Positions 1 through 5,178 of a stretch of DNA of 5,870 bases are shown here, piece by piece. The position numbers were made by a program, and so were the translations under genes. Under the pieces are notes generated by a model. That model was not told where the DNA came from, did not search any database, and saw nothing but the letters and a program-made list of their open reading frames with translations. The stretch lies in NCBI GenBank assembly GCA_945888585.1, contig CAMDAI010000090.1:1-5870 (forward strand), read 5' to 3'. Within the stretch, counting starts at the first letter, position 1. The number at the start of each line of letters is the position of its first letter. The stretch is from Rickettsia typhi (GTDB taxonomy: Bacteria; Pseudomonadota; Alphaproteobacteria; Rickettsiales; UBA1997).

Positions 1-150
1 CTTATTATTGACGAAGAACAAAACAGACTTAATAAATCTGATATAATACCTAAATCAAAACTATCATCTAAATCAAATCCAAAAAATCAAATTCAAATTA
101 CCGAAATAAAAGCTTTGAAGGGAAGAAGTGGGGAAGGGAGATTTGATTAG
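1..150 (+). CDS. C-terminal end of an unidentified protein (5' end outside window)
   Basis: Frame 1 is open from the first base to a TAG at 148-150, giving 49 residues. The other two forward frames hit stops within about 45 bases, which supports this frame as coding. The tail starts with LIIDEEQNR, continues through a Lys/Ser/Asn-rich, probably disordered stretch (about residues 12-32), and ends in a Gly/Arg-rich KGRSGEGRFD. I do not recognise the family. The low-complexity linker suggests a flexible C-terminus rather than a folded domain. It lies 41 bases upstream of the chalcone-isomerase-like gene on the same strand, so it may belong to the same transcription unit or be the preceding, unrelated gene. 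Confidence 0.6.
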   Translation, partial: LIIDEEQNRLNKSDIIPKSKLSSKSNPKNQIQITEIKALKGRSGEGRFD

Positions 151-171
151 ATGTAAAAACTACTACTTAAT
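143..171 (+). promoter_or_regulatory. Weak promoter candidate upstream of the cluster
   Basis: TTGATT at 143-148 and CTTAAT at 166-171 are separated by 17 bases. Each matches the housekeeping -35/-10 consensus at 4 of 6 positions. A start site would fall near 178, giving a leader of about 14 bases before the ATG at 192. The -35-like element overlaps the stop codon region of the upstream gene. In DNA this AT-rich such matches are common by chance. The TGAT core could also be read as part of an ECF-sigma -35 element, but the rest of that motif is not convincing. Confidence 0.2.
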
Positions 172-191
172 TTAACACTCTGTATTTTGAT

Positions 192-704
192 ATGCCTAAT
201 TTTATTACAAAAATAATTTCAATTTTAATAATTGTATTCTTTATAGTAGAATCAAGCTTTTCCAATGATTTTGATAATTTAAAACCTATTGGAAAAACCG
301 AGTTAAAATTTTTAGGATTTAAGCTTTATGACATTGAATTAAGAGGTGAAAATCAAAAATTTTCTTATAATCAAAAATTAGCAATTAAAATTAATTACAA
401 TAAAAACTTTTCTAAAAAAGAGCTAGTCGAAACCTCAATTGACGAAATTTCAAGAATAAATAATATTAATAAAAAATCTATTGAAGAACCTTATAAATTA
501 ATCCTTGAAAGACTTTTTGTTGATGTAAAGAAAGGTGATGAAAAAATTGCAATCTATGATCCAAATTTTGGACTTACATTATTTTATAATGGTAAATTGA
601 TTGGCTCTGTTAATGATAAAATTTTTGCTAGAAGATTTATTGATATTTGGTTAAGTGATAAGGCAAGCTTTAAAAAAGCTAGAGACTTATTGGTTGGAAT
701 TTGA
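192..704 (+). CDS. Secreted chalcone-isomerase-like protein (Chalcone_3 type)
   Basis: This 170-residue protein starts with a signal peptide: a hydrophobic core at about residues 5-20, then SSFS before the acidic mature start near residue 25, with cleavage plausible after S24. It is predicted to be periplasmic. The mature part carries the hallmarks of the bacterial chalcone-isomerase-like family: GKTELKFLGFKLYDIEL at 34-50, an LxVDVKKGDE-type segment at 108-117, and the strongly conserved end FYNGKLIGSVNDKIFARRF (131-149) followed by DIWLS and a C-terminal LLVGI. Length fits the family. Bacterial members are not established flavonoid enzymes; the fold is related to fatty-acid-binding proteins, so lipid binding is a reasonable inference. 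The ATG at 192 is the only sensible start, although no Shine-Dalgarno is visible. The next gene starts 25 bases on, across an almost pure A/T spacer. Confidence 0.85.
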   Translation: MPNFITKIISILIIVFFIVESSFSNDFDNLKPIGKTELKFLGFKLYDIELRGENQKFSYNQKLAIKINYNKNFSKKELVETSIDEISRINNINKKSIEEPYKLILERLFVDVKKGDEKIAIYDPNFGLTLFYNGKLIGSVNDKIFARRFIDIWLSDKASFKKARDLLVGI

Positions 705-729
705 AGTCTAAAAATATATTTATAAATAA

Positions 730-1914
730 ATGAAAAAAATCTCATATTCTCTTCTGGCTTTCAGCCTATCATGCTTTAGCATTCCTCTTTATATTCATCT
801 GGCAAATTTTTATTTTAACCAATATCAAATTTCTCTTGCTTTAATTAGCTTGGTAATTTTTTTATGTCGTTTTTGTGATTGTATTTTTGATCCTCTGATT
901 GGCTATTTGTCTGACTATTTAATTGGTAAAAAAATAAAAAGAACCACCATAATTTTAATTGGATCTTTGCCGTTATTTTTAAATTTTTATTTTATTTTTA
1001 ATCCTTTTTATAGCGATGAAAAGTTACTAATTTATTGGCTTGGTGGCAATTTAATTTTGCTATATTTTTCTTTAAGCATAATTTCAATTAATTATGAATC
1101 CATAATTTCTACCTTGAAAGAAAAACGCAGTGAATTCATTGCAGCACGAGAATTTATGCAGATTCTTGGCATTTTGATGATTTCAATTTTACCTTCAATT
1201 ATTGCAAAAAAACTTGCAATTTCTTACGATCAATCTCTAAGTTATCTATGGGTTTTTATTTTGCCAATTTTTGCTTTAGGGCTGTTTTTATTAAGCAAAA
1301 AATTTAATCAAATTTCAGCACCAATAAATCAAAAACAAGCATTTCCAAGAGATTCAAAATTTTGGAAGTTATCAGCAATTTATTTATTAAATTCTGTTGC
1401 AGTTGCAATTCCTGCTATAACAATCAGATTCTATGTTGATGAATATTTAAAAGTTCCTGATTTAAATGGTAATTTTTTGGGGTTATATTTTTTATCAGCT
1501 GCTTTTTCGGTTTTTATTTGGGTAAAGATTATAGCTAAAATTGGGCAAGAAAAATCCTGGATAATATCCGCTTTAATGAGTGCCGTAATTTTTATTTTTG
1601 CCGCTTTTATTTCTGCAGAAAATTATCAATTATTTTATTTAATTTGCTTCTTATCAGGTTTTGCAGTTGGTTGCGATTTAACGGTGCCGCAATTGATTTT
1701 AGTCAAACTAATTAAAGATAGACAAAACAAGACGATTCATTTTGCAATTTTTGGTTTTATTACCAAGATTTCTTTAGCAATTGCAACTTTGATTAGCTTA
1801 ACTACAATTTCCAATCAAAATCAGGGTTTAAATTATGGTGCAATTCCAATAGTTTATGCCATAATACCTTCTGCACTAAAAATTATTACCGCATTTTTTA
1901 TAAAAAAAATATGA
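730..1914 (+). CDS. GPH/MFS-family transporter (MFS_2-like)
   Basis: This 394-residue, very hydrophobic inner-membrane protein has about 12 predicted helices (roughly 5-25, 34-58, 73-92, 98-120, 142-162, 171-189, 213-233, 247-266, 277-296, 300-325, 338-360, 369-390). The loop after helix 2 has R47, D50, D54-P55, G58 and D62 in the RxxDxxxDPxxGxxSD pattern typical of glycoside-pentoside-hexuronide:cation symporters. The loop around 122-141 (YESIISTLKEKRSEF, then R140-E141) and the GxxxGxDLxxP-like segment near 310-320 also fit that family. It is somewhat shorter than classical sugar symporters (about 440-470). The context of lipid-modifying enzymes argues against a sugar substrate. A lipid-related or other small molecule is possible, but the sequence does not show which. 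It ends in an ATGA overlap with the lipoprotein gene, indicating coupled translation. Confidence 0.85.
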   Translation: MKKISYSLLAFSLSCFSIPLYIHLANFYFNQYQISLALISLVIFLCRFCDCIFDPLIGYLSDYLIGKKIKRTTIILIGSLPLFLNFYFIFNPFYSDEKLLIYWLGGNLILLYFSLSIISINYESIISTLKEKRSEFIAAREFMQILGILMISILPSIIAKKLAISYDQSLSYLWVFILPIFALGLFLLSKKFNQISAPINQKQAFPRDSKFWKLSAIYLLNSVAVAIPAITIRFYVDEYLKVPDLNGNFLGLYFLSAAFSVFIWVKIIAKIGQEKSWIISALMSAVIFIFAAFISAENYQLFYLICFLSGFAVGCDLTVPQLILVKLIKDRQNKTIHFAIFGFITKISLAIATLISLTTISNQNQGLNYGAIPIVYAIIPSALKIITAFFIKKI

Positions 1915-2432
1915 AAAAAATCTTAACTTTAATTTTTACTATGACCTTATTTTCCTGTTCAGTTTCTAACCCTAAAATTTACGAAAAAAATTTACCAAAA
2001 TTTGATATTAGAAAATATTTTGATGGTAAACTAGAGGCTTACGGAGTTGTAAAAGACTGGCGCGGCAAAATTACCCGCAGATTTTATGTGACCATGACCG
2101 GAAATTGGCAAGGTAATGAAGGAACTTTGGAAGAATTTTTTGTTTTTGATGATGGAGAAAAGCAAAGCAGAACCTGGAAATTAAAAGTTAGCGATGACAA
2201 TAATTTTATCGGAAATGCTGGTGATGTAATTGGAAATGCTATAGGAAAACAATATGGCAATGCTGTCAGAATGGATTATGTTTTAAGAACTCCGGTAGGT
2301 AACAAAACCTATGATTTAAAAATTGAAGATTGGCTTTATTTAATTGATGAAAAGCATTTAATTAACGAATCAAAAATCAAAAAATTTGGTTTAACTCTTG
2401 GCTATCTAACAATTGGCTTTAAAAAATTATAA
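1911..2432 (+). CDS. DUF3833 family lipoprotein
   Basis: This 173-residue protein starts with a short lipoprotein signal: a basic MKK, a hydrophobic stretch, and the lipobox L13-F14-S15-C16, so Cys16 is the likely lipidated first residue. Ser17 at +2 fits outer-membrane sorting, although +2 rules vary. The mature part shows DUF3833 features: FDGKLEAYGVVKDWRGK (37-53) followed by TRRF, GTLEEFFVFDDGEKQSRTW (71-89), GNAGDVIGNAIGKQYGNA (101-118), and DWLYLID (140-146) with a closing KFGxxLGxxTIGF. The family function is unknown; it recurs beside fatty-acid cyclopropanation-type genes. It overlaps the transporter stop by 4 bases (ATGA) and abuts the SDR start with no gap (TAA then ATG at 2433). 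A role at the envelope, such as handling modified lipid, is inference only. Confidence 0.88.
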   Translation: MKKILTLIFTMTLFSCSVSNPKIYEKNLPKFDIRKYFDGKLEAYGVVKDWRGKITRRFYVTMTGNWQGNEGTLEEFFVFDDGEKQSRTWKLKVSDDNNFIGNAGDVIGNAIGKQYGNAVRMDYVLRTPVGNKTYDLKIEDWLYLIDEKHLINESKIKKFGLTLGYLTIGFKKL

Positions 2433-3167
2433 ATGAAAAATATTTTAATAATTGGTGCAAGTCATGGAATTGGCAAGGCCTTGGCTTTTGAATATCACCA
2501 ACTTGGACATTTTGTAAATTTATTTGCCCGCGATTTTGAGGCTTTAAAATCAATAAAATCAGAGCTTAAAACTAATATTGAGATTTTTGAATTTGATGTG
2601 ATTGATGAAAAAAAATTACAAGAAATTTTAAATAGTTTTTTACAAATTGATCTTTTTATTTATTGCGCAGGAGTCTATAAGCCAATGGCCGTAACCGATA
2701 TTGATTTAAAAGAAGCAAAAAAAATTAATGAAGTAAATTTTGTTGGCGCGCTTAATTGTTTAGATGTGATAATTAAAAAAATGCTTTCACAAAAATTTGG
2801 TCAAATTGCTTTGGTTGCAAGTGTTGCCGGCTATGTCGGTTTGCCAAAATCATTTGCTTATGGCGCTTCAAAAGCAGCTCTGATTAATTTGGCCGAAACT
2901 CTTTACGCAGAGCTTTCAGCCTTTAATATTAAGGTTTCTCTAATTAATCCCGGATTTGTAAAAACTCGTCTAACTGATAAAAATAATTTTAAAATGCCGG
3001 CAATTATTTCTGCCCAAGAAGCGGCTCAATATATTGTTAATGGCTTAAATAAAGAAAAATTTGAAATTCATTTTCCTAAAAAATTTACCATTTGGCTAAA
3101 ATTATTAAAAATTCTTCCTTACAAAATTTTGTTTTTCTTCACTAAAAAAATTGCCAAAAAAAATTAA
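2433..3167 (+). CDS. Short-chain dehydrogenase/reductase (SDR)
   Basis: A classical SDR of 244 residues. The dinucleotide-binding glycine motif is G8-A-S-H-G12-I-G14, replacing the usual TGxxxGIG with a leading IGAS. An acidic D55-V56 contacts adenine in relatives, CAG at 78-80 stands for NNAG, and N102 lies in NxxG. The catalytic set is complete: S130, Y143 and K147 (YGASK), followed by N172-P173-G174 and T178. It should therefore be an active NAD(P)-dependent oxidoreductase; the R33 after strand 2 (FARD) hints at NADP(H). The C-terminus from about 217 is hydrophobic and lysine-rich (W221 to K243), resembling an amphipathic membrane-docking helix, which would suit a lipid substrate. The substrate itself is unknown. 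The start directly abuts the previous stop without a Shine-Dalgarno, and its stop overlaps the next start by one base (TAATG). Confidence 0.92.
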   Translation: MKNILIIGASHGIGKALAFEYHQLGHFVNLFARDFEALKSIKSELKTNIEIFEFDVIDEKKLQEILNSFLQIDLFIYCAGVYKPMAVTDIDLKEAKKINEVNFVGALNCLDVIIKKMLSQKFGQIALVASVAGYVGLPKSFAYGASKAALINLAETLYAELSAFNIKVSLINPGFVKTRLTDKNNFKMPAIISAQEAAQYIVNGLNKEKFEIHFPKKFTIWLKLLKILPYKILFFFTKKIAKKN

Positions 3168-4411
3168 TGAAAATAGCAATAATAGGTTCCGGAATCTCTG
3201 GAATGGCTATTTCATGGCTTTTAAACAAAGAGCATGAAATTGATTTATATGAAAAAAATAATTATATCGGAGGACATTCAAACACTGCGGTAATTAATTA
3301 TAGTGGTAAAGAAATTGCGGTTGATACCGGATTTATTGTTTTTAATCATCAAACTTATCCCAATTTAAAAGCACTTTTTGAATTGCTTGGTGTTAAAACT
3401 AAAGCAAGTAACATGTCCTTTTCAGCTTCAATTGATGATGGAAAAATTGAATATTCTGGACAAAGTTTGGCTGGTGTTTTTTGTCAGAAGAAAAATCTTT
3501 TTAATTGGCAATTTTTATTAATGATTAAAGATATTTTAAAATTTAATAAAAATGCTTCTAAAATTATAGAAAACCCTCAAAACCCAACACTTGAGCAGTT
3601 TCTTGATGATCTAGGAATGGGAAGATATTTTAGAAAATTTTATTTGTTTCCGATGGCGGCAGCAATTTGGAGTTGTCCTCTAGATGTCATAAAAGATTAT
3701 CCGGCAAAAAGCTTGGTTAGATTTTTTTTAAATCATGGTCTTTTAACGGTGAGTGATCAACCACAATGGTACACGGTTGAAGGTGGTAGTAAGGAATATG
3801 TAAAATTACTATGTAAAGATTTTAAGGATAGAATTTTTCTCAATTCCAAAATTGAGAAAATAAAAAAATTACCGGATGGAAAATTAGAAGTTGCCGGAAA
3901 AATTTATGATAAGGTTGTGCTGGCATGCCATTCAGATCAATCTTTAAGGATGATTGATGATTTTAGTGATGATCCAAAAAACTTACTTAAAAAAATTCAC
4001 TATCAAAAAAATATTGCCACTTTGCATTGTGACGAAAATTTAATGCCAAAAAATAAAAAAGCTTGGGCAAGCTGGAATTATTTAAGAAATTGTAAAGACC
4101 AGCAAAATCGGGGATTGGCACTTACTTATTGGATGAATATTTTGCAAGAAATTGATAAAAATTATCCGCTTTTCGTAACACTAAATTCAAGCAAAAAAAT
4201 TGATCCTAAAAAAATCTTTGCTGAATTTGAATATGAACACCCAATTTTTGATTCTGAAGCTGTAAATGCCCAAACAAAATTTGATAAGATTCAGGGCTTA
4301 GAAAATCTGTATTTTTGTGGTGCATATTTACGTTATGGATTTCATGAAGATGGGCTTTTATCAGCAATTAATGTTGCAAAAAAACTTGGTGTTGAGGTTA
4401 GTTGGAAATGA
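3167..4411 (+). CDS. FAD-dependent amine-oxidase-like oxidoreductase (COG2907 type)
   Basis: This 414-residue protein opens with a Rossmann FAD motif, G7-S-G9-I-S-G12, with E29 ending strand 2 to bind the ribose and G35-G36-H37 just after. Further family blocks are VDTGFIVFN (52-60), FPMAAAIWSCP (161-171), NHGLL then QPQWYTVEGGSKEY (189-211), VVLACHSDQSL (250-260), and the C-terminal flavin-contacting region FCGAYLRYGFHEDGLLSA (383-400). It has no signal peptide, so it is probably cytosolic or at the inner face of the membrane. Relatives are annotated as amine oxidase or NAD/FAD-binding protein, but a real amine substrate is doubtful. They sit next to CFA synthase-like genes, and a homologous FAD domain is fused to the N-terminus of plant cyclopropane synthases, so acyl-chain oxidation or reduction is the better guess. 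It overlaps the SDR by 1 base and the DUF1365 gene by 4. Confidence 0.92.
   Translation: MKIAIIGSGISGMAISWLLNKEHEIDLYEKNNYIGGHSNTAVINYSGKEIAVDTGFIVFNHQTYPNLKALFELLGVKTKASNMSFSASIDDGKIEYSGQSLAGVFCQKKNLFNWQFLLMIKDILKFNKNASKIIENPQNPTLEQFLDDLGMGRYFRKFYLFPMAAAIWSCPLDVIKDYPAKSLVRFFLNHGLLTVSDQPQWYTVEGGSKEYVKLLCKDFKDRIFLNSKIEKIKKLPDGKLEVAGKIYDKVVLACHSDQSLRMIDDFSDDPKNLLKKIHYQKNIATLHCDENLMPKNKKAWASWNYLRNCKDQQNRGLALTYWMNILQEIDKNYPLFVTLNSSKKIDPKKIFAEFEYEHPIFDSEAVNAQTKFDKIQGLENLYFCGAYLRYGFHEDGLLSAINVAKKLGVEVSWK
3835..3860. repeat. Perfect 11-bp inverted repeat inside the FAD oxidoreductase gene
   Basis: TTTTCTCAATT (3835-3845) and AATTGAGAAAA (3850-3860) are exact reverse complements around a CCAA loop, so the transcript could form an 11-bp hairpin with a tetraloop. 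It lies within codons for about residues 223-232. It is not followed by a T run on either strand, so it does not look like an intrinsic terminator. The stem has only two G-C pairs and may be a chance product of AT-rich coding sequence. Confidence 0.4.
4393..4398 (+). promoter_or_regulatory. Ribosome binding site deciding the DUF1365 start
   Basis: TGAGGT at 4393-4398 holds a GAGG core, with 9 bases between it and the ATG at 4408. That spacing is good for this ATG but too short (3 bases) for the in-frame TTG at 4402. It is the only clear Shine-Dalgarno found in front of any gene in the window, and it lies inside the 3' end of the FAD oxidoreductase gene. Confidence 0.55.
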
Positions 4412-5178
4412 CGCAAAATCTTTGTCCAGCAATAGTATTTCATGCTCGTAATTTTCCAAAAAAAAATTCATTTCTATATCGAGTATTTTATTTATTACTT
4501 GATTTAGATGAACTTGAAAAGAATTATAGATTCCTTTCCTTTGAAAAATTTAATTTATTTTCCTTTTACAGCAAAGATCATTGTAAGCATGATTTGGAAG
4601 GTTTTACGGGTAATCCAAAAAATTGGATAAAAAATATTTTAACTAAGGAAAATATTGAGGCTAAAAAAGTTATGCTACTTTGCCATCCAAGGGTTTTAGG
4701 TTATGTTTTTAATCCAGTAAGTTTTTGGTTTTGTTTGGATGAAGAAGAGAAATTAATTGCAGTTTTGGCTGAAGTTCAAAATACTTTTGGTGAGGCTCAT
4801 TCTTATTTGGTTTATAATTTGGATAGAAGTCCAATTGATAACTCTCAGGAACATTTTGTGAAAAAAGAATTTCATGTTTCCCCATTTTTTGAAAGGCAAG
4901 GAAATTATCGCTTTAAATTTGATTACAATCATAAAAAAATTATGGTTCTTATTGATTATTTTGATCAAGAGAAATTAATGCTTAAAACTTCTTTAACTGC
5001 ACAAAGAAATTCTCTCAATGATAAAAATTTAATAAAAACTTTTTTTGTAATTCCATTTGTAACTTTTAAAGTTATATTTCTCATCCATTATCAGGCGCTA
5101 AAAATAATTCTTAAAGGTATTAAATATATCAAGAAACCAGCGCAACTTTTTAATAAAATCACTAAAACTTTTAAATGA
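4408..5178 (+). CDS. DUF1365 family protein
   Basis: I start this protein at ATG 4408 (256 residues) rather than the in-frame TTG at 4402. The ATG forms an ATGA overlap with the preceding stop, as at two other junctions here, and has a well-placed GAGG. DUF1365 signatures are clear: FHAR at 11-14, YRVFYLLLDLDEL at 24-36, GFTGNPKNW at 65-73, HPRVLGYVFNPVSFW at 93-107, EVQNTFGEAHSY at 122-133, and KEFHVSPFF at 153-161. The conserved His, Asn and Glu residues (H131, N102, N125, E129, H156) could be catalytic or ligand-binding, but no function is established. The last 50 residues contain a hydrophobic segment (about 212-235) and a very basic tail, suggesting membrane contact. The family almost always lies between or beside the FAD oxidoreductase and CFA synthase-like genes, as here, implying a shared lipid-modifying role. 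It overlaps the next start by 4 bases. Confidence 0.92.
   Translation: MTQNLCPAIVFHARNFPKKNSFLYRVFYLLLDLDELEKNYRFLSFEKFNLFSFYSKDHCKHDLEGFTGNPKNWIKNILTKENIEAKKVMLLCHPRVLGYVFNPVSFWFCLDEEEKLIAVLAEVQNTFGEAHSYLVYNLDRSPIDNSQEHFVKKEFHVSPFFERQGNYRFKFDYNHKKIMVLIDYFDQEKLMLKTSLTAQRNSLNDKNLIKTFFVIPFVTFKVIFLIHYQALKIILKGIKYIKKPAQLFNKITKTFK

Noticed and set aside
1..27. Helicase-like DEE motif in LIIDEEQNR of the partial gene
   Set aside because: The resemblance to Walker B-type IVDEEH motifs is superficial. Fewer than 50 residues follow and they are low complexity, so a helicase assignment is not supportable.
143..175. Tiny leader peptide starting at TTG 143 after the G-rich tract
   Set aside because: It would have only about ten codons, it overlaps the end of the upstream frame, and it has no attenuator-like structure downstream.
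705..729. Internal promoter or terminator in the gap between the first two cluster genes
   Set aside because: The 25-base spacer is nearly all A/T with no stem of G-C pairs and no room for a full promoter; TATA-like strings are expected by chance there.
4402..4407. TTG start for the DUF1365 gene, adding two residues
   Set aside because: The ATG at 4408 has the better codon, an ATGA overlap like its neighbours, and a GAGG at correct spacing, while the TTG is only 3 bases from that site.
4753..4968. Minus-strand open frame of 71 codons
   Set aside because: It lies wholly inside the strongly supported DUF1365 gene, covers its conserved EVQNTFGE block, and matches no known family; it is a shadow frame.
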